Below, piece after piece: positions 25,397 through 34,430 of a stretch of DNA of 64,000 bases. Within the stretch, counting starts at the first letter, position 1; each line of letters opens with the position of its first letter. Source of the DNA: Butyrivibrio sp. INlla16 (GTDB lineage: Bacteria > Bacillota > Clostridia > Lachnospirales > Lachnospiraceae); NCBI RefSeq assembly GCF_900104155.1, contig NZ_FMYB01000001.1:124001-188000 (forward strand), read 5' to 3'. Under the pieces are notes generated by a model that saw nothing but the letters and a program-made list of their open reading frames with translations, was not told the DNA's origin and ran no database searches. Made by a program: the position numbers and the translations under genes.

Positions 25397-26029
25397 TCAG
25401 TTTACATTAACCATGATAGCTGCTGTTCTGCCTCCCTTGTGAGCGTAGATACGTGTTGAGCCATGTCCCTGAGCTCTGATGTTACCATGATCATCAACTG
25501 CAGCAATTCCCCAGTCCTCACTCTGGAACTGTACACTACCGGTCTTGCCTTCTTCAATTGTGTATGCCCATACAGAATATCCCTCGCCGAGGTCAAGTGT
25601 TACTGCGGGCTTGCTGAGCCAAATCTTATAAACCTTGCCCTTTTCGTCAGAGCCCTTTCCGCTGCGTGCAAGATAGCTTCCCTTTGCAACGTCTACACAA
25701 ACAGTTGCTGAATAGCCCTTCTTATCCTTAACCTTAATCTCAGCGCTTCCAACCTTCTTAGTCTGGATTACTCCATCCTTTGTTACTGAAACAACTGCTT
25801 TGTTGTTAGTCTTATAAGTTACATTTCCTGTTGCCTTCTTAACAATAATCTGAGCCTTTGCACCAGGCTTAAGAGTGATGCCTGCTCCACCGTTGCCGTC
25901 CTTAGTCAAAGTAACTTTGACTGTCTTAACAGCAGCCTGTGCACGAGTAGGTATTGCTATAAAGCAAAGTGTTGCAGCCAATGTGACTGCCAACATAGTT
26001 GACATAATTCTTTTGAAAGTATTACCCAT
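25397..26029 (-). CDS. Small secreted protein with two Ig-like (Big_2) domains
   Basis: About 210 aa from the start chosen at 26029 (AAAGGAGAA ribosome site); an upstream in-frame start adds a basic stretch without a good site. A clear signal peptide (MLAVTLAATLCFIAIPTRAQAA) precedes two bacterial Ig-like repeats, seen as YKTNNKAVVSVTKDGVIQTKKVG and FQSEDWGIAAVDDHGNIRAQGHG. There is no catalytic domain or anchor signal. Likely a secreted or wall-associated beta-sandwich protein of unknown role. Transcribed alone, with a terminator on each side. Confidence 0.82.
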   Translation of the reverse strand: MGNTFKRIMSTMLAVTLAATLCFIAIPTRAQAAVKTVKVTLTKDGNGGAGITLKPGAKAQIIVKKATGNVTYKTNNKAVVSVTKDGVIQTKKVGSAEIKVKDKKGYSATVCVDVAKGSYLARSGKGSDEKGKVYKIWLSKPAVTLDLGEGYSVWAYTIEEGKTGSVQFQSEDWGIAAVDDHGNIRAQGHGSTRIYAHKGGRTAAIMVNVN

Positions 26030-26239
26030 AAGACAAATTCTCCTTTCACAAAAACCATCACATATCTTTTTTCTTTGCTTTTCCCCCACAGCTATATTAT
26101 TAGCACTTCTATATTGAGAAGTAAACGTTTAACCCGATAACTTAACCAACATTTTAGAATTGATTTATAGTTCCTTAAAAATAACGAAATTATAATATAT
26201 TCTTAAGTCGAAACCCCTTTTTAAAAACCAAAAATAACA

Positions 26240-26276
26240 AAAAAGTACCCTATAGCTCAAAGAGCTTATAGGGTAT
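26240..26276 (-). terminator. Intrinsic terminator after the GH3 gene
   Basis: ATACCCTATAAGCTC and GAGCTATAGGGTA arms form a hairpin followed on the minus strand by TTTTTTG, about 25 bases past the GH3 stop codon. Confidence 0.88.
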
Positions 26277-26301
26277 TTATGCACATTATTATGCGTGTTT
26301 A

Positions 26302-29118
26302 TCAAAGCAGTGCCGGATCATGTCTGAACATACTCTCTATATCTTTTGTGAAAATAATTTTAGCTGACTTGATTTCAAGTCCGCCCTGTGCAAAATAGAG
26401 CTTAAGGTAGAAATTTCCAATCATCGCAGGGCCAAGGCCGATTTTAATGGTCTGCCATTCCTTATCCATTCCGGTCAGAGTAACTGATTTTACCAGCATC
26501 TTATCCTGGAATACAGAGAACGGTAGCTGGGCTACATCAGGCTGATTATTAGCTCTGATAACAAGCTCTAAATCAGTGAGACACTTTCTGGGACTGGTAA
26601 TAACATAAGTAGTTGTCTCTCCCTTTCCAACCTTTATCCTGGAAGCATCAAGGTCAAGCTCATCGCCATCAAACTTGAGCTTTATTATATCCTGGAGAAC
26701 AGCATCCTCTGCCGAAATCGCAGCTGCAAGTTCCTTATCCAGTACTGATTCCTCTCCGAGCAAATGTCTGTATGCAGGAGTTTTCAGCAGGAATTTGCAG
26801 ATATTTATTGCACTTCTTACAAGCTCTGCACGGGTAAGTCTTCCCTCTGCAAGGGCCACGTCAAGGTCATCCTTATTCGAATTATCCTCTGCGCTGGTAT
26901 TTACCATGTTCAGATCATTCTGGGCACGAACCTGAGCGGATACATTCTGGTAGCTTCCTGCAGCACCGGCCTCGTCGTTACCCATTGCCCACCAGTCGGT
27001 CATGACGATGCCATCAAATCCCCACTCTTCTCTCAAAATTGAAGTAAGAAGGTCATAGCTGCTGGCGGTCCAGATACCGTTTAAGGGGCCGTAGGTACTC
27101 ATAAGTGCACGGGCTTTTCCCTCTCTTACAGCAATTTCAAAGCCTTTAAGATAGATTTCGCGAAGTGCCCTCTCCGATACGACGTTGTCAACAAAATGTC
27201 TCTTGTATTCCTGTGTATTACCCGCAAAATGCTTAATTACACCTGTTACATCATATTTATGAAGACCACGGAGCTGAGCTGATACAAGCTTACCAGTGAG
27301 TATCGGATCCTCTGAAAAATACTCGAAGTTTCGACCGTTCAAAGGATTTCTGTGAATGTTCATACCGGGGCCGAGAAGTGCATCGATTCTGTTTCTCCTA
27401 AGGTCAAGTGCCTCCCAGTTAAAGAGCTTTTCATTTAATTCTTCATCAAAAGTACATGCAAGGCAGGTTCCGTTCGGAAGTGAAAATGCATGAGTTCCGC
27501 AGTCCATACGTATACCGCTGGGTCCATCGGAGCAGCCTCCGACAGGAATACCAAAATCTGAGAGTCTGTCTGTCACTCCGCCGTAAGCACCTGCTATTCC
27601 CGCAGTTACCTTGGGAGAACACATTCCCTCGCCGCGCATCATAGCAATGAGGTCCTTATCGGAAAGCTGGGCTATGAAACCCTCAATGGAAACATTCTTC
27701 TCTTCCACGTCCTTAAGCTTAAAGCCTTTGTCACCTGAATAAGGAAGTGCTTTCGGAAGTCTGTCTTTTCTCTTTTTATTAGGATCAAGGGTCCTAATAG
27801 GTGCTTTCTCATATTTTGCAGTGTAGCTATTGCCACCCTTTCCACCGGCACAAGGCTTCAATCTCTCAAATTCTTTAACCGGGGCGTAGCTCTCCTCGCA
27901 CTTACAGATTACTTCGAGCTTCTTAAGCTCAAATTCACCTGCTGCTTCTGCGCTTCTGACATCACTACCTGCATAGATTCTGTAGGTTCCGGCCTCCATG
28001 ACATAGGATGACTTATTTTTTGTAGCCCCGCCGTCATCATAGGAACTCATCCAGTACTTGGGAATATCAAACTCCATGCTCTGCATCTGACCGGGTTTAA
28101 GGACGTCTGTCTTTGCAAAGGCTACAAGTGCTCTGGAAGGTTTGCCAAGAACACCCTGCGGAGCCTCAACATAAACCTGAACAACCTCTTTTCCTGCCCT
28201 GTTACCTGTATTGGTAACAAGAACATCCAGTGAGGCGCCTTCTGTCGCGTCGTAATCAAACTCGCCTAAAGCTATATCAAAAGTCGTATATGACAATCCA
28301 AATCCAAAAGGATACATTACCTTGTCCTTTGCAAAGGTCTCAAAATAGCGATATCCTACGTAAATATCCTCAGACTGGAAGTTTCTCTTCTCTGAGCCGA
28401 AATTCGCTGTGGAAGCATAATCCTCGATATTATAAGCAATTGTATCGGACAGTTTTCCTGAAGGGTTCACATCCCCCGTGAGCACATCCAGAACGGCATT
28501 TCCGCCCTCCTGACCGCCCTGCCATACGTAGAGAACGGCCTCGGGGTTAATCTCTTTTACCCACTTCATATCGATGATATTTCCGACATTCAAAAGCACG
28601 ATAGTGCGCCTAAAGGCCTTGCAGACCTTCTTCAGGGCAGCCTTCTCCTCATCAGTAAGAAGATAGCTTCCCTGCTCATTTTTATTGTCCTGATCCTCTC
28701 CGGCGGTTCTTCCGATTATAAAAACCGCAGCATCGGATTCAGCTGACGCTCTCTTTAAAAGCGCATCCTCAAGAGGCATCTCCTTCTGAAACCAGGGCTC
28801 TCCTGCCCATCCTATGCCGGCATCAAAAGGATTCTCTTTTACGAATGCCTCATAGGCTTTGCGTACATCCTTGTTTACTTTGATTTTCTTTGAAGCGGCC
28901 AGAGCCTCATAGATTCCGACAACATAGTCAACGTTAACCATGCCGCCCGAACCGGTTCCACTCTTGTAGTAATTCATCTGGCTTCTTCCGAAAACAGCGA
29001 TCTTTGCCCCCTTCTCCAGCGGAAGAGCATTTTTATCATTTTTCAAAAGGACAATACCCTCTGCTGCAGCTGCGCGCGCAGTTTTTGCAAACTGTTTTAT
29101 ATCCCATGTTTTTCCCAT
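26302..29118 (-). CDS. GH3 beta-glucosidase with swapped domain order
   Basis: A 938-aa glycoside hydrolase family 3 enzyme that removes beta-linked glucose or related sugars from oligosaccharides. The order is inverted relative to most GH3: the alpha/beta sandwich domain comes first (EGIVLLKNDKNALPLEKG near residue 20), then a fibronectin-like segment, and the (beta/alpha)8 domain in the second half, with KHFAGN, RHFVDNVVSERALREIY and the nucleophile in GIVMTDWW (Asp708). This order is known from Butyrivibrio and Ruminococcus enzymes. About 130 C-terminal residues form an extra beta-rich domain. There is no signal peptide, so the enzyme is cytoplasmic and acts on imported oligosaccharides. 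The ribosome site (GAGGT) is inside a large leader stem at 29123-29231. Confidence 0.93.
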   Translation of the reverse strand: MGKTWDIKQFAKTARAAAAEGIVLLKNDKNALPLEKGAKIAVFGRSQMNYYKSGTGSGGMVNVDYVVGIYEALAASKKIKVNKDVRKAYEAFVKENPFDAGIGWAGEPWFQKEMPLEDALLKRASAESDAAVFIIGRTAGEDQDNKNEQGSYLLTDEEKAALKKVCKAFRRTIVLLNVGNIIDMKWVKEINPEAVLYVWQGGQEGGNAVLDVLTGDVNPSGKLSDTIAYNIEDYASTANFGSEKRNFQSEDIYVGYRYFETFAKDKVMYPFGFGLSYTTFDIALGEFDYDATEGASLDVLVTNTGNRAGKEVVQVYVEAPQGVLGKPSRALVAFAKTDVLKPGQMQSMEFDIPKYWMSSYDDGGATKNKSSYVMEAGTYRIYAGSDVRSAEAAGEFELKKLEVICKCEESYAPVKEFERLKPCAGGKGGNSYTAKYEKAPIRTLDPNKKRKDRLPKALPYSGDKGFKLKDVEEKNVSIEGFIAQLSDKDLIAMMRGEGMCSPKVTAGIAGAYGGVTDRLSDFGIPVGGCSDGPSGIRMDCGTHAFSLPNGTCLACTFDEELNEKLFNWEALDLRRNRIDALLGPGMNIHRNPLNGRNFEYFSEDPILTGKLVSAQLRGLHKYDVTGVIKHFAGNTQEYKRHFVDNVVSERALREIYLKGFEIAVREGKARALMSTYGPLNGIWTASSYDLLTSILREEWGFDGIVMTDWWAMGNDEAGAAGSYQNVSAQVRAQNDLNMVNTSAEDNSNKDDLDVALAEGRLTRAELVRSAINICKFLLKTPAYRHLLGEESVLDKELAAAISAEDAVLQDIIKLKFDGDELDLDASRIKVGKGETTTYVITSPRKCLTDLELVIRANNQPDVAQLPFSVFQDKMLVKSVTLTGMDKEWQTIKIGLGPAMIGNFYLKLYFAQGGLEIKSAKIIFTKDIESMFRHDPALL

Positions 29119-29122
29119 AAAA

Positions 29123-29231
29123 AACTACCTCATTTTCCTGTATTCATACACCGCATTATAAACAACAATGCGGGATACTGATTTTTGCATATCATAATTA
29201 TGCAACATAAAAACAAGAAAATGAAGTAGTT
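29123..29231 (-). promoter_or_regulatory. Structured leader of the GH3 gene hiding its ribosome site
   Basis: The 19-base arms at 29213-29231 and 29123-29141 are inverted repeats matching at 17 of 19 positions. Between them lie two perfect hairpins, CCGCATT/AATGCGG (29151-29173) and TTGCATA/TATGCAA (29185-29205). In the minus-strand transcript this makes a three-way junction whose closing stem contains the GAGGT ribosome site and is followed by TTTTTT before the ATG. It could be a cis-regulatory RNA, an attenuator, or an inserted palindromic element. Confidence 0.6.
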
Positions 29232-29263
29232 ATATTTGTCTTTTTATGTATTTTTTCAAATAG

Positions 29264-29298
29264 AAGTTCTGCTCTCTCGCGCTGGGCCGGGCAGAACG
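29264..29298 (-). terminator. Possible terminator after purB
   Basis: GTTCTGC and GCAGAAC arms form a G/C-rich hairpin just past the purB stop codon on the minus strand. The following TTCTATTTG is a poor T-run, so efficiency is doubtful. Confidence 0.5.
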
Positions 29299-29302
29299 GC
29301 TC

Positions 29303-30736
29303 TTATACGTTTATTTCAGCGGAGAGGCCAAGCTCATCCTTGTTGGCTTCGAGAATGGGATTCACAACCTTGCTTAAGAATCTCTCAACCTGATGTGCAC
29401 TGCAGCCTGTGTATTTCTTAGGATCCATGCACTCCTTGATCTTATCCTCTGTCATATGGAAAGCGGGATCCTTTACGATCATATCAAGAAGATCGTTGTC
29501 GAGTCCGTCCTTCTTTACGTGGTCTCCTGCGATCATGGAAAGCTCTCTTATTTTCTCATGAAGCTCCTGTCTGTTTCCGCCAAGCTTTACGGCATCCATC
29601 ATTATATTCTCGGTAGCCATGAAAGGAAGCTCTGACATGAGGCGCTTCTCGATAACCTTGGGATATACAACAAGACCGTCTGTTACATTCATGCAAAGAT
29701 CAAGAATACCATCAATTGCAAGGAAGCCCTCGGGAATTGAAAGTCTCTTGTTTGCAGAATCATCAAGTGTTCTCTCGAACCACTGTGAAATCTCTGTAAT
29801 AGCAGGATTCAATGTATCAACAATTACGTATCTTGAAAGTGAACAGATTCTCTCACTTCTCATGGGATTTCTCTTATAAGCCATAGCTGAAGAGCCAATC
29901 TGTTTAGCCTCATGGGGCTCCTCAACTTCCTTAAGATGCTGAAGAAGTCTGATATCCTGAGCCATCTTTGTAGCAGATGACGCGATTCCCGCAAGGACAT
30001 TAACAACCTTCATGTCGATCTTACGACTGTAGGTCTGACCTGAAACCGCCATACAACCCTTGAAGCCCATCTTGTCAGCGAGCATGGGATCAAGCTTATC
30101 AACCTTTGTAAGGTCTCCGTCAAAAAGTTCAAGGAAAGATGCCTGTGTTCCGGTAGTTCCCTTTGAACCAAGAAGTTTCATATTATCAAGAACATAATCA
30201 ATGTCCTCAAGATCGATAGTGAAGTCCTGAAGCCAGAGTGATGCTCTTTTACCTACTGTTGTAGGCTGTGCCGGCTGAAAATGTGTGAATCCGAGTGTCG
30301 GCAGATCCTTGTACTCATCAGCGAACTTTGCAAGGCAGCTGATAACATTGAGGAGCTTTCTGCGAACAAGCTTAAGTGCCTCGGTCATGATAATGATGTC
30401 TGTGTTGTCTCCGACATAGCAGCTTGTAGCGCCGAGGTGAATGATTCCTGCAGCCTTGGGACACTGCTGGCCGTACGCATATACATGGCTCATTACGTCG
30501 TGGCGAACTTCCTTCTCACGGGCAATGGCAACTTCATAGTTGATGTCCTCCTGGTGTGACTTAAGCTCATCAATCTGTTCCTGTGTGATGTTAAGTCCGA
30601 GTTCCTTTTCAATTTCCGCAAGTGCGATCCAGAGCTTTCTCCAGGTCTTGAATTTCATGTCCTGTGAAAAGATGTACTGCATTTCCTTACTTGCATAACG
30701 CTCTGAAAGCGGGCTACTGTATCTGTCTGTACTCAT
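29303..30736 (-). CDS. purB: Adenylosuccinate lyase
   Basis: A 477-aa member of the fumarase/aspartase superfamily that cleaves SAICAR to AICAR and adenylosuccinate to AMP, two steps of purine synthesis. The signature loop GSSAMAYKRNPMRSE carrying the catalytic serine is intact, along with TSCYVGDNTD and GFTHFQPAQPTTVGKR. Length matches the family. An AGGAGGATAAT ribosome site supports the start, which is 18 bases after the purF stop, so purF-purB form one operon. Confidence 0.98.
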   Translation of the reverse strand: MSTDRYSSPLSERYASKEMQYIFSQDMKFKTWRKLWIALAEIEKELGLNITQEQIDELKSHQEDINYEVAIAREKEVRHDVMSHVYAYGQQCPKAAGIIHLGATSCYVGDNTDIIIMTEALKLVRRKLLNVISCLAKFADEYKDLPTLGFTHFQPAQPTTVGKRASLWLQDFTIDLEDIDYVLDNMKLLGSKGTTGTQASFLELFDGDLTKVDKLDPMLADKMGFKGCMAVSGQTYSRKIDMKVVNVLAGIASSATKMAQDIRLLQHLKEVEEPHEAKQIGSSAMAYKRNPMRSERICSLSRYVIVDTLNPAITEISQWFERTLDDSANKRLSIPEGFLAIDGILDLCMNVTDGLVVYPKVIEKRLMSELPFMATENIMMDAVKLGGNRQELHEKIRELSMIAGDHVKKDGLDNDLLDMIVKDPAFHMTEDKIKECMDPKKYTGCSAHQVERFLSKVVNPILEANKDELGLSAEINV

Positions 30737-30754
30737 ATTATCCTCCTAAATGAT

Positions 30755-32194
30755 TTACGCTTCGAAGTCTCCCCTGATATCTTCATCCGGCGGAGCAATG
30801 GGGTAATCTCCGGTAAAGCACCCCTTACATATATCAAACTTGTTATTTACCAGTTCACTGAGTCGTTCCTCTCTCAAATAACCAAGAGAATCAGCTCCGA
30901 TAATCTTACATATCTCATCGATGCTGCGGTTATAGGCGATCAGCTGTTCTCTTGCAGGTACGTCGGTTCCGAAGTAGCAGGGCCACAAAAACGGCGGCGA
31001 TGATACTCTCATATGGACCTCGGTAGCTCCTGCATCCCTGAGCATTCTTACAATCCTGTCCGAAGTGGTACCGCGAACGATTGAATCGTCTATCATTATA
31101 ACTCGTTTTCCCTCGACGGCGTTTTTAAGGGCATTCAGTTTTACCTGAACACTGCTCTCACGGCTCTTCTGCCCCGGCTTTATGAAGGTTCTGCCGATAT
31201 ACTGGTTCTTCACAAAGGCCTGTCCGTAAGGGATACCGGACTCCATTGAATATCCAAGTGCAGCGCAGTTACCTGATTCCGGAACACCGACAACCACATC
31301 CGCTTCCACCGGTGAATCCATTGCCAAAAAGCGCCCTGCTTTTATTCTGGATTCATAGACACTCACTCCGTCAAGCACGCTGTCCGGTCTCGCAAAATAA
31401 ATATATTCGAATATGCAATGGCCATGCTTAACGCTGTTGGTCATCTGAAGATTGGATTCAATACCCTTCTCCGGAGAGATGGTCACTATCTCTCCCGGCT
31501 CAACATTTCTGATGAACTCTGCGCCGATTGTATCAAGCGCGCAGGTCTCGGATGCAAGAATATAGCTGTTATCTCTCTTACCAATTACAAGCGGTCTGAA
31601 GCCATTGGGATCCCTTGCTCCGATGAGCTTCCTGGGCGACATGATAACCAGGGAATACGCACCCTTGATCTTCTTCATCGCGTTGGCAACAGCACCCTCA
31701 ACATTGGGAGTATTAAGCCTTTCTCTTGCAATATGATATGCGATAACCTCTGAATCTATCGTAGTCTGGAAAATCGCACCGGTATACGCAAGTTCCTCTC
31801 GAAGCTCCGGCGCATTTACAAGATTACCGTTGTGCGCCATCGCAAGTGTCCCCTTAACGTAATTAAGGACAAGGGGCTGAGCGTTTTCTCTGGTGCTGCT
31901 GCCGGCAGTTGAATATCTCACATGCCCTACACCTATGTCACCATGCATCCCTGAAATGATCTCATGGTTAAACGCTTCATTTACCAGTCCCATGTCCTTA
32001 TGACTTGTTACTTTTCCTTTCGGACCCATTGTTTCGCTGACAGCAATACCGCAGCTCTCCTGCCCTCGATGTTGCAGGGACAACAGTCCGTAATAAATCG
32101 AGGGTGCAACATCCCCGCCATCGAAATCATAGATTCCGAAGACACCGCACTCCTCACCTATCTTATCGTGTTCATTGTTAAAATATTTTGCCAT
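30755..32194 (-). CDS. purF: Amidophosphoribosyltransferase
   Basis: A 479-aa enzyme that starts purine synthesis by converting PRPP and glutamine to phosphoribosylamine. The start at 32194 gives a 15-residue propeptide ending before CGVFGIYD, where the cysteine becomes the N-terminal nucleophile after self-cleavage. The PRPP loop is VIMIDDSIVRGTTSDR. Cysteines in PCYFGTD and DICKGCFTGDYP fit the iron-sulfur-cluster (Bacillus-type) class. A longer reading from 32245 would add hydrophobic residues not seen in PurF. Operon with purB; no purine riboswitch was seen upstream. Confidence 0.97.
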   Translation of the reverse strand: MAKYFNNEHDKIGEECGVFGIYDFDGGDVAPSIYYGLLSLQHRGQESCGIAVSETMGPKGKVTSHKDMGLVNEAFNHEIISGMHGDIGVGHVRYSTAGSSTRENAQPLVLNYVKGTLAMAHNGNLVNAPELREELAYTGAIFQTTIDSEVIAYHIARERLNTPNVEGAVANAMKKIKGAYSLVIMSPRKLIGARDPNGFRPLVIGKRDNSYILASETCALDTIGAEFIRNVEPGEIVTISPEKGIESNLQMTNSVKHGHCIFEYIYFARPDSVLDGVSVYESRIKAGRFLAMDSPVEADVVVGVPESGNCAALGYSMESGIPYGQAFVKNQYIGRTFIKPGQKSRESSVQVKLNALKNAVEGKRVIMIDDSIVRGTTSDRIVRMLRDAGATEVHMRVSSPPFLWPCYFGTDVPAREQLIAYNRSIDEICKIIGADSLGYLREERLSELVNNKFDICKGCFTGDYPIAPPDEDIRGDFEA

Positions 32195-32274
32195 TGAATT
32201 ACCTACAAATAAATCTTTCCATACCCAACACAAAACATAGTACATTATCTCCTATTTATTAGCAATAAAAAATG

Positions 32275-32333
32275 AAAAAAGAATTTATACCGATTTCTTT
32301 GAACAACGTGAAATGAGGTATAAATTCTTTTTG
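32275..32333. terminator. Bidirectional terminator between the DUF cassette and purF
   Basis: GAATTTATACC (32281-32291) and GGTATAAATTC (32317-32327) are an 11-base inverted repeat with A/T runs on both outer sides. It ends the minus-strand cassette whose last gene stops at 32404. Confidence 0.75.
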
Positions 32334-32403
32334 AGTTTTAGCAAATCACTCCGCAGACGAAAACGCAAATTTATGATACCCGCACTGTCTACGGCCCGGA
32401 ATT

Positions 32404-33600
32404 TTATGCTCCGGGATATCTTTGTTCGAAGCGGTCGACCATGTCGAGGATTTCCTGGCGATAGACAGGATATTGGCGTACGAGCTCTTCAATCTCATTT
32501 TTGGCATTGCCTGCCACAACATCTCGGTTATAGTCCATCTGCTTACGAAGAGATTGCCTCTGCTGCACAAGCTCGTGGCGGATTTCGACCTCCTCGTTGT
32601 GATTTATGAGAGCAATCGCCTGGTGAATCCAGATCTCGGGATCCTTAATCCTGTACTTACGTAGTGCAAATACAAGCGCCTTCTGATTGGTATCCAGCTG
32701 CTTTTCTGCAATGGCATAGCGCTCGCGCTCATTTTTTTCCATAAGGTACTTATTGTACATCTGAAGCAGTTCCTTGGAACTGCTGATACCATACTTTAAG
32801 CACTCGTAATCTATAAGATTCCTGTTATTTACATAGCGGATCTTAACTGTATTCTGCAACTGAATAAGACGTGCGATGGAATTAAGGATTACCTTCTTTT
32901 CTCTTCTCGCCTCATGAATCTTCTGATTGAGAAAAAGGAAAGCCAGGGCTGCTACAGTTATCGCCACCATATAGCCATAAATAACGTTAAGCTTAAGTGC
33001 CAGAGACAAGATGGCAAGAGCAACCGTGATAACTCCAAGCGCCACAGCGACCACAAGCATAAGCCTCTGCATGTTGTCCAGGGACACCTCAATCTCGGCA
33101 CGTCTGAAATCGTAAGCCTGCCTCTCGCCGTCCAGCCTTCTAAGGTCATTTTTGACCTTTTTCTGGTGTTCCTCCGTCTCCTTTAGAGTTTCGGCACTCT
33201 TCTTGACCTGATTATGAAGGCGCTCCATCTTCTCGAATTCCTGATCGGTCATTCTGCTCTTACGTCTGTTGAAAGTTTTCTGCTGTTCTTCACTATCGAG
33301 AATACGCTGGGCACACTGATTAACCTCAGCGCGCTGCTCTGGCGGAAGTGCATCGATTTCTTCCATGTCCCGCAAATGTGAGGTAACTACGCGGTATTCG
33401 AACTGAAGGTTATCCATCTCCCTGCTGGCCTCAGCCATCTGCTGAAGACAGTTTTCGATGTACTCATGCCTCTGTTCAGGGTCGTCCATGTCTATATTTT
33501 TTCTTGTATAGACGATATCATTCCAGTTTTCCAGTTCGTTTTGCTGATGACGTTCTATTCGATATGTATCTTTTTTCTTGAAAAAATCAAAGAACCCCAT
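32404..33600 (-). CDS. Coiled-coil membrane protein, last gene of DUF5717/DUF5716 cassette
   Basis: A 398-aa protein of unknown function. The N-terminus MGFFDFFKKK is amphipathic and could touch the membrane. Residues about 50-175 form a long charged coiled coil, two adjacent membrane helices follow (about 180-202 and 206-225), and the C-terminal 170 residues are again helical and charged (YLMEKNERERYAIAEKQL, VEIRHELVQQRQSLRKQ). It thus presents two cytoplasmic coiled-coil arms from a membrane hairpin. The start codon overlaps the previous stop (TAATG), so translation is coupled. No catalytic motif is visible; a scaffold or membrane-adaptor role is inference only. Confidence 0.8.
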   Translation of the reverse strand: MGFFDFFKKKDTYRIERHQQNELENWNDIVYTRKNIDMDDPEQRHEYIENCLQQMAEASREMDNLQFEYRVVTSHLRDMEEIDALPPEQRAEVNQCAQRILDSEEQQKTFNRRKSRMTDQEFEKMERLHNQVKKSAETLKETEEHQKKVKNDLRRLDGERQAYDFRRAEIEVSLDNMQRLMLVVAVALGVITVALAILSLALKLNVIYGYMVAITVAALAFLFLNQKIHEARREKKVILNSIARLIQLQNTVKIRYVNNRNLIDYECLKYGISSSKELLQMYNKYLMEKNERERYAIAEKQLDTNQKALVFALRKYRIKDPEIWIHQAIALINHNEEVEIRHELVQQRQSLRKQMDYNRDVVAGNAKNEIEELVRQYPVYRQEILDMVDRFEQRYPGA

Positions 33601-34430
33601 TATTCAACCAATCCCCGATATTCTTCCTTCATATCCTTAGTAATTCTCTCCACCGCTTCGTAGTACTCGCTCATCTTAGCACCGGAGCGGTACAGTTCCA
33701 GACTTCTGACCTTGATATTTGCAGTGCTGGCATCATACAGATCATTGGCCTCGTCCATGCGCTGTTCCAGCTTTAAGGAAAGATTGTGTGCCTCCTTATG
33801 CGAACTCACAAAGGAAACATATTCTTTCTCATCCATCATCATGCGCTTTGCTGCAAGATAACCGAGATAGGACTCGTCTGCTCCGCCGTCCTCCCATGCC
33901 TTATGGAAAAACTCCGCAGCCATATCATACATAAAAAGATGTGCATACATGACACCCTGATTGTGCTCTATCTTGGATTTTATATTTTTATCCATTTCCG
34001 GCATATGCTTCAAAAGATAGTCATATTCACTGAAAGCCTGAGTGATATGCCCCTGCTTCATCAAAAACTCAGCCCTGGACATGCGTTTTTCATAGATATC
34101 CATGTCCGCATTACTTCTGAGTGTCTCCTCTGTGCTGTCGATTTCTTCCTTCGTGGAATATCCGACATAATCAAGGATCATTCCAGCAAGGGAAACAGCA
34201 GAACACTTGTGAACTATCATGTGTCTCAGCTCATCGGCAAGCTTTTCAAGACCAAGTTCATTTCCTATCCAGTCTACAAGACTCATTTCAAAAGAATCCA
34301 CATCGATAAGAAATGCGTTCTGAGTTATACAGTAGCAGAGCTCTTCTATTGAATAAATACGTCTGCCGATTTTCTCAAGATAATAGGGTTTTAAAGCGTA
34401 CCTTCCGGTACAAAGAATAAGTCCTCTCAT
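33600..34430 (-). CDS. Helical-repeat protein in DUF5717/DUF5716 cassette
   Basis: About 276 aa from the start at 34430, which has GAGGAG upstream and overlaps the preceding stop as ATGA. The N-terminus (MRGLILCTGRYALKPYYL, YSIEELCYCITQNAFLID) is a small conserved-looking domain; residues from about 105 form TPR-like helical pairs (EFLMKQGHITQAFSEYDYLL, YDMAAEFFHKAWEDGG). There is no signal peptide or membrane segment, so it should be cytoplasmic. TPR-type repeats usually mediate protein contacts, consistent with an assembly partner of the neighbouring gene products. Function unknown. Confidence 0.8.
   Translation of the reverse strand: MRGLILCTGRYALKPYYLEKIGRRIYSIEELCYCITQNAFLIDVDSFEMSLVDWIGNELGLEKLADELRHMIVHKCSAVSLAGMILDYVGYSTKEEIDSTEETLRSNADMDIYEKRMSRAEFLMKQGHITQAFSEYDYLLKHMPEMDKNIKSKIEHNQGVMYAHLFMYDMAAEFFHKAWEDGGADESYLGYLAAKRMMMDEKEYVSFVSSHKEAHNLSLKLEQRMDEANDLYDASTANIKVRSLELYRSGAKMSEYYEAVERITKDMKEEYRGLVE

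Noticed and set aside
32195-32270. Purine riboswitch before purF
   Set aside because: The short gap lacks the conserved purine-aptamer core and has no terminator on the minus strand facing purF.
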